Source: DATGKG01 sp963783145 (GTDB taxonomy: Bacteria > Desulfobacterota > Binatia > Binatales > Binataceae). From it: a stretch of 64,000 nucleotides of DNA. The position numbers were made by a program, and so were the translations under genes. This document shows, piece by piece, positions 43,041 to 51,469 of this stretch. The stretch lies in contig CAWAMM010000001.1 in the NCBI GenBank assembly GCA_963783145.1, positions 610,050-674,049 of the forward strand, given 5' to 3'. A model generated the notes under the pieces. It was given only the letters and a program-made list of their open reading frames with translations. It had not been told where the DNA came from and made no database searches. Numbering within the stretch: position 1 is the first letter of the stretch; each line of letters starts with the position of its first letter.

Positions 43041-43676
43041 ATGAAGGCGGTAAGCCAGGTCAAACGGGAAGCGCCATCGGCGCCGCAAGCTCCGCCGGTC
43101 AAGGCGTCGCCAAATGGCCGTCAACTTGCGCGCCGCAAACGCATTATAGCGGCGGCAATCGATCTCGCTTCTCGCGGTGGTTATGACGCGGTTCAGATGC
43201 GCGATGTCGCGGCGCGCGCCGACGTCGCGCTCGGCACCCTGTATCGCTACTTTCCGTCCAAGGATCTTCTCCTCGCGCATACCTGGGCTGACTGGTCGCA
43301 TGAGATCGAAGCGCACATGAGTAGCCATCCGTTGCGTGGCGAGAGCAGCTCCGCGCGCATCATGGACTTCATTCAACGCGCGACCCAGGCGCTCGAGCGC
43401 GAACCCAAATTGGCGAGCGCCTTGCTGAAATCATTGCTGGTGACCGATCCCGGCGCCGAGGAACCCCGCGCCGAAATGATCGCCGTCATGGCTCGGGTGG
43501 TTGACTATGAGCTGCGCGCGTTGGCGCCCGCCGATCGTGCCGGCATCCGGGAAATCCTCGGCCAGGTTTGGTATGCGAACCTACTCCTTTGGGTGAACGC
43601 CCGGATGCCCGCCGCGCAAGTTTACGAGAACATGACTACCGCATGTCGTCTGCTGCTCGCGCATCGCGGGGAATGA
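43041..43676 (+). CDS. TetR-family regulator (KstR-like HTH)
   Basis: 211 residues. A basic, Pro/Ala-rich N-terminus precedes RRKRIIAAAIDLASRGGYDAVQMRDVAARADVALGTLYRYFPSK, which closely follows the KstR recognition helix region. The C-terminal ligand domain has LLKSLLVTDPGAEEPRAEM. KstR represses sterol-degradation genes and is released by a steroid-CoA ligand. A similar lipid-CoA-type control of the P450 is inferred. The GTG three bases upstream is another possible start. The stop overlaps the next start (ATGA). Confidence 0.85.
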   Translation: MKAVSQVKREAPSAPQAPPVKASPNGRQLARRKRIIAAAIDLASRGGYDAVQMRDVAARADVALGTLYRYFPSKDLLLAHTWADWSHEIEAHMSSHPLRGESSSARIMDFIQRATQALEREPKLASALLKSLLVTDPGAEEPRAEMIAVMARVVDYELRALAPADRAGIREILGQVWYANLLLWVNARMPAAQVYENMTTACRLLLAHRGE

Positions 43677-44560
43677 CCAAACGACGCGAGTTTCACGTCG
43701 CCTTCGAATCTGAGCTGCTCCCTTTTCTGCTCGGCCTGCCGATCGGCCTTTCGCGCAAACAGGCCAAGGAGCTGATAAAGTTTCAAGCCGTCGCGGTGCG
43801 CGGTAGGGCGCGGGCCCGACACGACACTCTTTTGGCGCCGGGCGACGTTGTCGAGCTCGTTTCAGGGCGGAGACCCGACGACCGATCGGTGGAGCGCACT
43901 GGCCTCCGCATCATGTATGCAGATGATGCGATCGTCGTGGTCGACAAGCCCGAGGGTCTACTCTCGATGGGCTCGGAGCGCGAGAAAGAAAAAACCGCGC
44001 ATCGAATTCTCAATGAACATTTCAAGGCGCTCTCGAAATCGTCGCGGCAGCAGGTCTTCATTGTGCATCGAATCGATCGTGAAACCTCGGGTCTGATGAT
44101 ATTCGCGCGGAGCGAATCGATTCAGGGCGTGCTTCAGCGGAATTGGAAGGATGTCATCAAGCGCTACCTCGCGATCGTAGAGGGCACGCCGTCCGATGCG
44201 AGCGGAACGCTGCGCGACTATCTGGGCGAAAGCAAATCGCTCAAGGTGCGTCGCGTAGCGAAGGGTGGCGAGTTGGCGATCACGCACTATCGCGTGGCCA
44301 GAGCATTCAGTAAATGGTCGTTGCTGGAGCTGAGGCTCGAAACGGGGCGCAAACATCAGATTCGAGTGCAGCTCGCGGCGATCGGGCATCCGATTGTGGG
44401 CGATCGCAAATATGGCGCGACAATTGATCCCGCGCGACGCCTCGCGCTTCATTCATGCGAGCTGAAATTTCCCCATCCCGCCTCACACGTCCCGATGGAA
44501 TTCCACAGCGAGTTGCCGGGTCCATTGAAAGCGCTTTGCGGGCATCGATTTAGAAGATAA
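43673..44560 (+). CDS. RluA-family pseudouridine synthase
   Basis: 295 residues from ATG 43673, overlapping the TetR stop. An S4-like N-terminus (LSRKQAKELIKFQAVAVRG) is followed by YADDAIVVVDKPEGLLSM and IVHRIDRETSGLMIFARS, with the catalytic Asp in HRID. TGRKHQIRVQLAAIGHPIVGDRKYG matches the RluA/RluD family. It converts U to pseudouridine in rRNA or tRNA; the site cannot be told. The 3' end overlaps the convergent alcohol dehydrogenase by 11 bases. Confidence 0.9.
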   Translation: MTKRREFHVAFESELLPFLLGLPIGLSRKQAKELIKFQAVAVRGRARARHDTLLAPGDVVELVSGRRPDDRSVERTGLRIMYADDAIVVVDKPEGLLSMGSEREKEKTAHRILNEHFKALSKSSRQQVFIVHRIDRETSGLMIFARSESIQGVLQRNWKDVIKRYLAIVEGTPSDASGTLRDYLGESKSLKVRRVAKGGELAITHYRVARAFSKWSLLELRLETGRKHQIRVQLAAIGHPIVGDRKYGATIDPARRLALHSCELKFPHPASHVPMEFHSELPGPLKALCGHRFRR

Positions 44561-45599
44561 TCAGGGGCTTGATGATGCCGTCGAGCTTCTTGTCCATCAC
44601 CTCGAAGGCCTTATCCAACTCGCTGAATTTGAAGCGGTGCGTCGTCATCGGTGTCGGATCGATGCGCTTCGATTCCAGCAGTTGAAGCATCCGCTCCATG
44701 CGCAGGCTGCCGCCGGGACAAAGAGAAGTGGTGACGGTTTTCTCGGCCATCCCAACACCCCATGCGAGGCGCGGAAGATGCACGAACTCGCCCTTACCGT
44801 GATAGCCGACATTCGAGATGGTGCCGCCTGGACGCGTCGCGGCGACCGCGTTCTGGAAAGTCTCGTTGCCGCCCAGCGCCTCGATCGCTGAATCAACGCC
44901 AAAACCGCCGGTCAGCTCGAGGATGCGGGCGACGGGATCCTCACGCGAGGGATCGAGGGTGAGATCGGCGCCGTAAAATTTGGCGAGCTCGCGGCGTTTC
45001 GGCATCGGATCGACCGCGATGATCTTTCCGGCGCCGCGCAATCTCGCACCCGCGACCGCCATCAGGCCGACAGGGCCGAGCGCGAAGATCGCTACGCTGC
45101 CACCAATCGGAATATTCGCGGCCTCCGCGCCGACGAGGCCGGTCGACAGCATATCGGCGCAATAGACGGCCGCATCGTCGGAAACATGCGCGGGGATTTT
45201 CGCGAGATTCGCATCGGCGTCGTTGACGTGGAAATACTCCGCGAAGACGCCATCCTTGATGTTGGCAAACTTCCATCCGCCGAGCGCGCCGCCGGATTGC
45301 GAGGAATGTCCCGCCTGCGAGAATTGATCGCCCCAATCGGGAGTGATCGCGCCCGAGACCACGCGATCGCCCGGCTTGAGCTTGCGCACCTCAGGTCCGA
45401 CTTCATGCACGATGCCCACTGCCTCGTGCCCGAGGGTGAGATTCTCGCGCGGTCCGATAGCGCCATGCACAGTGTGTGAATCGGAAGTGCAGATGAGGGC
45501 CATCGTGGTTTTGATAATCGCATCGGCGGGGCCGGGTTTGGGAATGCTCTTGTCCATGAATCCGACACGGTCGATTGCCTGCATCACGAAGGTCTTCAT
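44550..45599 (-). CDS. Zinc-dependent secondary-alcohol dehydrogenase
   Basis: 349 residues. The catalytic zinc set of the Thermoanaerobacter/Clostridium-type enzyme is seen: Cys37 in ICTSDSHTV, His58 and Glu59 in LGHEAVG, and an Asp in YCADMLSTG. The structural-zinc Cys lobe is absent, as in that subfamily. FALGPVGLMAVAGARLRGAG is the NAD(P)-binding Rossmann turn. It likely oxidises short secondary alcohols to ketones. GAGG precedes the start. Downstream of Hsp20 on the same strand, 12 bases apart, so possibly cotranscribed. Confidence 0.9.
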   Translation of the reverse strand: MKTFVMQAIDRVGFMDKSIPKPGPADAIIKTTMALICTSDSHTVHGAIGPRENLTLGHEAVGIVHEVGPEVRKLKPGDRVVSGAITPDWGDQFSQAGHSSQSGGALGGWKFANIKDGVFAEYFHVNDADANLAKIPAHVSDDAAVYCADMLSTGLVGAEAANIPIGGSVAIFALGPVGLMAVAGARLRGAGKIIAVDPMPKRRELAKFYGADLTLDPSREDPVARILELTGGFGVDSAIEALGGNETFQNAVAATRPGGTISNVGYHGKGEFVHLPRLAWGVGMAEKTVTTSLCPGGSLRMERMLQLLESKRIDPTPMTTHRFKFSELDKAFEVMDKKLDGIIKPLIIF

Positions 45600-45610
45600 C
45601 GGAACCTCTT

Positions 45611-46069
45611 TTACTTCGCGCGGCCGTTCATTTGCACCGGTACTTTCCTGAGCTCGACCCCATTGAGTGGGACGGTCAACTCAAGAACGCCGTTGCGATA
45701 GGCCACGCTGATATCCTCTCGTTTTACACCTTTTGGAATCGAGATCGCACGCTCGAAATTTCCATATCTGATCTCCCGATGAACGAAATTACGGTCTCGT
45801 TCCTCGTCTGCGGCGATGCGCGACCCGCTAATCGTGAGGATGTTGCTATCAACTCTGATTTCGACGTCCTTGGGTTCGACGCCCGGAAGGTCGGCCCGCA
45901 GGATGAGTTGATCGGAATCGACGAACGATTCAATCGCGGGAGGGTGATGCGCCCTCGAGTACGGCTTCCCGACAGCCCAATCGGGACTCATAAAATGGTT
46001 TAGAACATCCTCAAAATCGCGGTCGAGCTTGGCGAGCTCGGTGGCCGCCGACCAAGCGTGAAGTGGCAT
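45611..46069 (-). CDS. Hsp20/alpha-crystallin small heat-shock protein
   Basis: 152 residues, with a near-perfect AAGGAGGTGG Shine-Dalgarno nine bases before the ATG, consistent with strong expression. The crystallin domain runs VDSDQLILRADLPGVEPKDVEIRV, NILTISGSR and YGNFERAISIPKGVKREDI, with the final strand GVLELTVPL. A V-x-V in the tail (RKVPVQ) fits the IxI-type anchor. It is a holdase that binds unfolding proteins. No CIRCE or ROSE-like element was recognised upstream. Confidence 0.93.
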   Translation of the reverse strand: MPLHAWSAATELAKLDRDFEDVLNHFMSPDWAVGKPYSRAHHPPAIESFVDSDQLILRADLPGVEPKDVEIRVDSNILTISGSRIAADEERDRNFVHREIRYGNFERAISIPKGVKREDISVAYRNGVLELTVPLNGVELRKVPVQMNGRAK

Positions 46070-46297
46070 TCTAGTCCACCTCCTTTGCGTGCAGATTGCT
46101 AATCTAAAGCGCGAATCATGCCAATGATTTACTGACAGATTCCCGCCAGAACGACCGCATTGGCAGTTTCGATGTTTCGTAGGGAGCCATCGATTGGATC
46201 TTGCTGTAGCCGTTCGTTCCAGCGAGTCGCCCGGTTAAACGGACGCAGTCCCGACCATGCGTTGCGCGATCGAGTCCGGAGGTGAAATCATCCGGTC

Positions 46298-47179
46298 ATG
46301 CCTTGCGACTCGCGCATCGTGGGAAAAGTGCTGGGACCTTTGGAATATGAGGTCGACTCTTTCTGGACGATGGCATATGCGGCAGGGATCGGCGACGCGA
46401 ATCCGCGTTACCTCGACTCGATGGGAACCGGCCGCTTAATCGCACATCCGGTGTTTCCGGTCTGTCTTGCAACCAAGGCCCGATGGCAGATGGAACCGAT
46501 GTTCCTCGCGGCGGGGCTGACTCCGGAAGAATCGATCCGCAGCGTCCATGTAACCCAGGACATGATTTGCCATCGCCTGATCAAGCCGCCCGAGCGGTTA
46601 GTCGTGGTCGCGACCGTTACGGCACTCGAGCGGCGGCGAGCAGGAACCTATCTGCTCACGAGGTATGACATCCGAGACACCGGCGGTGCGCCCGTTTCGA
46701 AAATCGAATGGGGACGGCTTTGGCGCGGCGTGGATATGACGGGACCTGAGCGGCCCTCGCTCGCTAAGCACCCTGCAAACGCGCCGACGAGCGAGGCGAT
46801 CCAAGCGAGTTTTCAAATCCCCATCGCAGCTACTGCAGCGATCATCTACACGGCGTGCGCACGAGCCGATAATCAAGTGAGTTTTCATACCGATACGGCC
46901 GCAGCGAATCGATCCGGGCTGCGCGCGCCGCTTCTGATGGGCGTTGCGACGCTCGCGATGAGCGTCTCGCGGATCATCGAAAGCGAAGCGGGCGGCGACC
47001 CCGAACGTGTCGCGCGAATCGCATGCCGCTTCGGTGCGATGGTCTTTATGCCCACCGAACTGACGCTCCAGGTCAGGGCCTGCGAGCACCATGATGACGG
47101 TGATCGCGTGTTCTTCGAGCTGCGCAACGCCGATGGTGGCCGCGCGATTCGCGACGGGGTCGTGGTTCTGCGTTCCTAA
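46298..47179 (+). CDS. MaoC-like double-hotdog protein
   Basis: 293 residues. The first hotdog has AYAAGIGDANPRYLDSMGTG and IAHPVFPVCL, as in FAS1-like MaoC N-terminal domains. The second has IIYTACARADNQVSFHTDTAAANRSGLRAPLLMGVATLAM. The hydratase signature is present but degenerate (R-A-D-N-Q-V-S-F-H-T-D), keeping the Asp and His. It may hydrate enoyl-CoA thioesters of lipid or secondary metabolism; altered residues leave activity uncertain. Its stop overlaps the convergent higA stop by four bases. Confidence 0.8.
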   Translation: MPCDSRIVGKVLGPLEYEVDSFWTMAYAAGIGDANPRYLDSMGTGRLIAHPVFPVCLATKARWQMEPMFLAAGLTPEESIRSVHVTQDMICHRLIKPPERLVVVATVTALERRRAGTYLLTRYDIRDTGGAPVSKIEWGRLWRGVDMTGPERPSLAKHPANAPTSEAIQASFQIPIAATAAIIYTACARADNQVSFHTDTAAANRSGLRAPLLMGVATLAMSVSRIIESEAGGDPERVARIACRFGAMVFMPTELTLQVRACEHHDDGDRVFFELRNADGGRAIRDGVVVLRS

Positions 47180-47490
47180 CTCTGACGTGCAGTTACTTCT
47201 CGGAGGGTCAGGACCTCGCGTGCAATCCGTGCAGCTTTCTGATTCTCAACGCTCCCGAGGTCGTACTTCGCTTGAAGATTGAGCCAGAACTCCGCGGTGG
47301 TGCCGAAACATCGCGCAAGTCGCAACGCGGTATCTGCGGTGACGGCGCGGCGACGGCTTATGAGTTCCGTAACGCGAGTCAACGGCACTCGCATCGCCAT
47401 TGCAACCTTGTTGGCGCTAAGACCCAGCGGCTTCATGATGTCCTCGCGGAGAATGTCTCCGGGATGAGTCGGTGGAATTTTTTTAGCCAT
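47176..47490 (-). CDS. higA: HigA-type antitoxin
   Basis: 104 residues from ATG 47490, chosen because GGAAGG lies seven bases upstream. IPPTHPGDILREDIMKPLGLSANKVAMAM, VTELISRRRAVTADTALRLARCFGTTAEFWLNLQ is the HigA/VapI XRE domain in full. It neutralises HigB and represses the operon. It follows the toxin gene by 30 bases, the usual higB-higA order. The toxin gene is frameshifted, so this may be an orphan antitoxin. Confidence 0.9.
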   Translation of the reverse strand: MAKKIPPTHPGDILREDIMKPLGLSANKVAMAMRVPLTRVTELISRRRAVTADTALRLARCFGTTAEFWLNLQAKYDLGSVENQKAARIAREVLTLREVTARQS

Positions 47491-47520
47491 TGGCAAAACC
47501 TTCCAAATCATTCGCGGGAG

Positions 47521-47798
47521 CTAGCGATAGTCCGTGATTTCTACTTCATACGCGTCTCCATCTTTCCAGATGAAACAGAGTCGCCATTGGTCGTTGATCC
47601 TGATGCTATGCTGTCGTGAGCGAATGCCTTTCAGCTTCTCGAGGCGATTGCCTGGAAGCCCCAGATCTCGCCATAGATCCGCCGCCGCGTCAGAGCGTCT
47701 AGCTTGCGAAGCGTTACTTCTGCGATGGCAGCGAACCGAACGCTCGAACGACTGCGACAAAGCCGTTCGGTGTCAGGATCTCGAAAGCTCCGGATCAC
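47521..47798 (-). pseudogene. higB: HigB toxin gene, frameshifted
   Basis: From GTG 47798 the frame reads VIRSFRDPDTERLCRSRSS and EVTLRKLDAL, a HigB start. Near 47690-47696 it must slip back one base to continue DAAADLWRDLGLPGNRLEKLKG, QHSIRINDQWRLCFIWKDGDAYEVEITDYR. The second half is strongly HigB (RelE fold, WR.CF..KDGDAY.VEI.DYH). The break is in the middle of the fold, so the toxin as written is dead. A one-base deletion or sequencing slip explains it. Confidence 0.85.
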
Positions 47799-47921
47799 AG
47801 TCTGATAGAATACACTCCGATACTGCGGAACAGGTAACGCGCGGCAGTGAAGTCAAAAACGTTCATAGATATGGGTTTTGAAGGTCATCTCTGGTGGTTC
47901 GGAAGCGCGTAAGGAGGCTCT

Positions 47922-48380
47922 ATGCGAGTTCATCGGATCGTTAATCACGCTCTGTTGATGGCGAGTTTGTTGGTCATTCTCGCGGGCGTTGCACGGGCCG
48001 CGGATACTCCGCCGCCGGGATGGGATGCTTCGACCTTTCGGGACGCGAGCGTCATCCAGATCACGACTACCGAACCCGACGTAGGGGAGCATTGGTCCAA
48101 GCTGTGGGTGGTAGTGATCGATGATCAACCGTTCGTTCGGCTTGGCAGTCGCTCATACGGACGAGTTCAGAGAAACACCACCAGTCCCTACATAAAGTTG
48201 AAAGTCGGCGACCAGGAGTTCGACAAGGTGAAGCTCGAGGAGATGCCCGACATGAAGGACAAGGTGGCGGCGGCGATGGCCGACAAGTACTTCATGGACA
48301 AGCTCATCCGCTACGAGAACCATCCAATGGTCGCGCGTCTGGTTCCTGAAGCAGCTCCACCGACTGCCGCCGGCCGTTGA
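47922..48380 (+). CDS. Exported hypothetical protein (DUF2255-like pattern)
   Basis: 152 residues, AAGGAGG before the ATG. The signal peptide (HALLMASLLVILAGVARA) precedes GWDASTFRDASVIQITTTEP and LWVVVIDDQPFVRLGSRSYGR, then YIKLKVGDQEFDKVKLEEM. The strand pattern 'lWvvv.dd.pyVR...g' is like DUF2255/flavin split-barrel proteins, but this one is exported. The call is tentative. It stands alone between higB and the PII-like gene. Confidence 0.6.
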   Translation: MRVHRIVNHALLMASLLVILAGVARAADTPPPGWDASTFRDASVIQITTTEPDVGEHWSKLWVVVIDDQPFVRLGSRSYGRVQRNTTSPYIKLKVGDQEFDKVKLEEMPDMKDKVAAAMADKYFMDKLIRYENHPMVARLVPEAAPPTAAGR

Positions 48381-48563
48381 AGCCGCTGGTATCGTTCATT
48401 CGTATCAGTTGATGCATAGGTTGGCCTTGCGGCAAGATCGCGTGATCGATTGCTGTGCATATCTCACAGGCAATCATTCAAAGTGAAAACGACCGTCGTT
48501 GCAGAGCGCACGGTTGCTATCGCCGAGGCGCCAAGAAACCCTTATACTTCGATGGTGTTGGGC

Positions 48564-48580
48564 GGGCATGGTTCATGCCC
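48564..48580 (+). promoter_or_regulatory. Perfect hairpin ahead of the PII-like gene
   Basis: GGGCATG-GTT-CATGCCC, a 7-bp stem with a 3-base loop, in the leader 37 bases before the ATG. There is no T-tract. It may act in the 5' UTR. Confidence 0.35.
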
Positions 48581-48616
48581 TTGGATAGTGAAGCCGGCTA
48601 GGGGAGCCGCATCGAT

Positions 48617-48946
48617 ATGAAACGAATTGAAGCTGTTGTGAGACGCTCGGACCTGAGTAGTTTTTACCAATGCGCCGAAAAACTCGGCATCTTCGGTTTT
48701 GATCTTTCCGAGAGTCGCCTCAAAAAGTCGGCCGCATCGCGCGCCAGACTCCTTCCCAAAAGCCCCACCGAAACTGAACCGACTCCCCGCCTGAAAGTGG
48801 ACTTCGCGGTCCTGGATCGAGAAGCCAAAAACACTGTCCATGCAGTCCTCGAGCAAGTCCATCCGGACAGCATCGCGATCTTCGAACTGAATGAATCCGC
48901 GGCCCCCTCCGATGGTTCGGCCGCAAAAGATAAAACACCCACCTGA
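48617..48946 (+). CDS. PII-like (GlnB-fold) protein
   Basis: 109 residues. MKRIEAVVRRSDLSSFYQCAEKLGIFGFDLSES is the opening strand and helix of PII proteins; LKVDFAVLDREAKNTVHAVLEQVHPDSIAIFELNE follows the second half. The T-loop region (about 40-60) has a Ser/Pro/Thr/Glu-rich stretch and lacks the Tyr51 uridylylation context, so it is not a classical GlnB. Such PII-like proteins bind other nucleotides and control transporters. It lies 100 bases before the channel gene. Confidence 0.7.
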   Translation: MKRIEAVVRRSDLSSFYQCAEKLGIFGFDLSESRLKKSAASRARLLPKSPTETEPTPRLKVDFAVLDREAKNTVHAVLEQVHPDSIAIFELNESAAPSDGSAAKDKTPT

Positions 48947-49045
48947 CCGATTGATCTCTTGCGCCAGTCCGAATAAGCGAGATCGAGGCTAGGGAATCCG
49001 GGGAACTGGAATCCCGACCGCCAAAAGGCTATTCGGAAAGGTCAA

Positions 49046-50644
49046 GTGCTAGCGAGCCTCGGTCAAATCATTCGCAATCTGATTATTCGTCCCGGGCCGT
49101 TTGCGTCGGGCGTCGAAGCTGGGCCTGTGCCATCTCCGCCACTCCAAATTATCCTCGAACCCTACCTGGCGATCATCGAAAAGCATTTCTGGATCGAGGG
49201 ATCCCTTGCGCTGATTGCGGCGTTGTTCGCGATAGCGCTGCGCCGCCAACAGCGGCTCTATAAAGCACCCGGCTTCATCATGCTGGCCGTGGGACTCATT
49301 ATCGACCTGATGATCCCGCACGCGGAAGAGCTGCGCAGCTGGGCTCATTTCGGGCGCGCAATCGCACTGCTATTGGTGACATTCGGGCTCATACGTTTGG
49401 CCGCCGAAACCTTTTTGATCATCCGATATAGGCGCAAAGCCGACCCCTCTACCATCGTCGTTGAGATAGTTCTCACCTCGCTATACGGAATAGTCGGACT
49501 CGCGGTAATGCGCCTGATGCTGGGGCTCGATCCGCGAGTTTTGCTCGCGGTACCTGCCTTGGGGACGCTGGCCGCCGGATGGATGCGGCAGGGGAATTTC
49601 TTCGGCGGATTGTTGCTCCAATCTCACCGTCCATTTGTGTCAGGTGATTGGATACGGCTCGGAGAACATAGTGGCCGGGTGGTTGGAACCGGATGGCGTG
49701 CGACTTGGATCATCACCCGCAACAACGAGCACGTGCAGATTCCCAATACCGTGCTCGCGAAAGAACCGGTGGTCAATTATTCCTCGGGCGGGGTGATGGT
49801 GGCGGATGAGGTCTATGTCGAGGTCGATCGCGAGATTGCGCCGGATCGTGTCGAGCAGACCGTCGGCCATATGCTTCGCAGCATCCCCGAAGTGGTGCGC
49901 AGCGAAGTCGATTTGTGGGAATATCGAGGTCCGGTCAATCACTATCGAATCCGATTCTGGATCGGCCACTATTCCGCGGATGAGCGGATCCGTGCCGCCA
50001 TCACGCGCAGTCTTTGGTACGCGTTGCGGCGCGACGGGATCGATTCCGCGCCGGAGAGCCGCCGGATTCCAGCCGAATCGAATGGGCACGGCGAAACGGT
50101 GGAACCGCAGAACGCGCGCTCCCTCATGGAAGAGCTCCGCCGCCTATATATAAATGCCCTATCCGATGATGAACTCGCGCTGCTGGCATCCGCAATCCAG
50201 TCACGCCAATTCGGTAAAGGCGAAGTTCTGATGCACGAAGGCGACGAGGGCGACCGCTTCTACATTTTGCGCAAGGGGAAGGTTGAAATTTTTGCCCACG
50301 GCAAGGGCGGCGAGCCGACCAAGCACCTGCGCGACCTCGATGAATCCGCGAAGGACAATTTCATCGGCGAGATCGCGTTGCTCACCGGCGCGAGGCGCAA
50401 CGCAACGGTTCGCGCGACCACCGATTTGGAGGTTTGGGAAATCGGACGTGATGCCTTCGCCAGGCTCTTTCGCGCCCGGCCTGAGGCGGGCGCCTCGATC
50501 GCAGAAGTGGCGGGACGTCGCGCGACCGAAACCAGCCAGGCGACTGCGGCCGCCGCGGGGGCCGATGCTGTTGTTGCCAATACGGAAGCCAAGCGGCGTT
50601 CCGCGACTATCCTGCTCGCGATGCGACGGGTTTTCGACTTTTAG
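49046..50644 (+). CDS. MscS-type channel with cyclic-nucleotide-binding domain
   Basis: 532 residues from a GTG with GGAAAGG upstream. About four membrane helices (residues 50-190) end in the pore-helix region LAVPALGTLAAGWMRQGNFFGGLLL. The MscS beta domain follows (PFVSGDWIRLGEHSGRVVGTGWRATWI, NNEHVQIPNTVLAKEPVVNYS). A C-terminal cNMP domain has KGEVLMHEGDEGDRFYILRKGKVEIFA, FIGEIALLTGARRNATVRATT. Such fused channels release solutes on hypo-osmotic shock and may be gated by cyclic nucleotide, though the phosphate-binding loop here is not canonical. It follows the PII-like gene. Confidence 0.9.
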   Translation: MLASLGQIIRNLIIRPGPFASGVEAGPVPSPPLQIILEPYLAIIEKHFWIEGSLALIAALFAIALRRQQRLYKAPGFIMLAVGLIIDLMIPHAEELRSWAHFGRAIALLLVTFGLIRLAAETFLIIRYRRKADPSTIVVEIVLTSLYGIVGLAVMRLMLGLDPRVLLAVPALGTLAAGWMRQGNFFGGLLLQSHRPFVSGDWIRLGEHSGRVVGTGWRATWIITRNNEHVQIPNTVLAKEPVVNYSSGGVMVADEVYVEVDREIAPDRVEQTVGHMLRSIPEVVRSEVDLWEYRGPVNHYRIRFWIGHYSADERIRAAITRSLWYALRRDGIDSAPESRRIPAESNGHGETVEPQNARSLMEELRRLYINALSDDELALLASAIQSRQFGKGEVLMHEGDEGDRFYILRKGKVEIFAHGKGGEPTKHLRDLDESAKDNFIGEIALLTGARRNATVRATTDLEVWEIGRDAFARLFRARPEAGASIAEVAGRRATETSQATAAAAGADAVVANTEAKRRSATILLAMRRVFDF

Positions 50645-50653
50645 CTCAAGCGA

Positions 50654-51325
50654 CTACTTCGGCGCGGTGGTGCTTGCGCCATCCGTCTCGGTCGCGCCTA
50701 CATAAGCGGTGTCGCTCACTGCGATGTCGTCTTGATAGACATCCACGTCGGGCGTATCGCCTCGGGTGAAGTTTTCCGGCGATATGAAAGTCACTTTGTC
50801 GATGCCGGTATCGAGATTAGCGCCGGTCGCGATAACCGCGCCATTGAGTTTCTCCTCGATGACGCCTTCGGTCGGCGAAACTACGGTCTTCAATTCGACC
50901 AGGTACCACGTGCGAGGGGTAAGGGGCGTCCATCCACCGACCTGATAGTTGGCGTACCCGTTCCAAACCCCGAGACTCACGTCGCCGAGACCGTCAAAAT
51001 AGAGCCGCGCCTCGGCTGGTCCCATCACGAAGACCCCGGTGAAGCCTTTGGTGTTCGCGTTGTCGACGTACAGATAGAACCGGGCGTACGCGGTGGAGAG
51101 GTCGAGCGTCTCGGGACTGTACAGATATTGACCCCCACCGTCGATGGCGGTCATCTTGAGCGCGTAGCGGCCATCATGAACCTCGCCCGTGGTTACCTCG
51201 GCGCCCTGGTCGATGCTCCAATCGCTCAGGTTGCCGGACTCGAATCCATTGGAGAATACGGTCGCGGCCGAAGCGAGCGACGCCCAGAACATAACGATCG
51301 TGATTGCCGTGAAGATACGTCGCAT
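50654..51325 (-). CDS. Exported LamG/concanavalin-like protein
   Basis: 223 residues from the second of two adjacent ATGs. The signal peptide is IFTAITIVMFWASLASA. FSNGFESGNLSDWSIDQG, RYALKMTA, YARFYLYVDN and WYLVELKTVV fit a jelly-roll (concanavalin-like) fold, common in carbohydrate-binding or adhesive exported proteins. No enzymatic residues seen. It is the last chromosomal gene before the conjugative element and converges on the channel gene. Confidence 0.65.
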   Translation of the reverse strand: MRRIFTAITIVMFWASLASAATVFSNGFESGNLSDWSIDQGAEVTTGEVHDGRYALKMTAIDGGGQYLYSPETLDLSTAYARFYLYVDNANTKGFTGVFVMGPAEARLYFDGLGDVSLGVWNGYANYQVGGWTPLTPRTWYLVELKTVVSPTEGVIEEKLNGAVIATGANLDTGIDKVTFISPENFTRGDTPDVDVYQDDIAVSDTAYVGATETDGASTTAPK

Positions 51326-51422
51326 CACACATCACCCTTTAAAAATCCAGACGAACTCAGTGCGGGCCGAAGGACAACAATAAAACACTAGCACGATGGC
51401 CGTGTGGACTTAAGCGAAAAGG

Positions 51423-51469
51423 TGGTGCGCCGTCCCAGACTCGAACTGGGGACCCGCTGATTAAGAGTC
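51423..51469 (-). other. attL: 3' half of a tRNA-Lys(CUU) gene
   Basis: On the minus strand the sequence reads from GA-CTCTTAA (anticodon loop, anticodon CTT), TCAGC, GGGTC, through the T arm CCCAG-TTCGAGT-CTGGG, then ACGGCGC-A and CCA. The 5' half is missing: no GCGCCGT acceptor strand lies upstream and the anticodon-stem partner (GCTGA) is replaced. So it is the anticodon-to-CCA fragment that tRNA-targeting integrases leave at one end. It marks the left edge of the conjugative element and the flanking chromosome lies to the left. Confidence 0.8.

Noticed and set aside
43568..43672. Extended N-terminus for the RluA-family protein
   Set aside because: It lies inside the TetR gene; ATG 43673 overlaps the TetR stop as ATGA.
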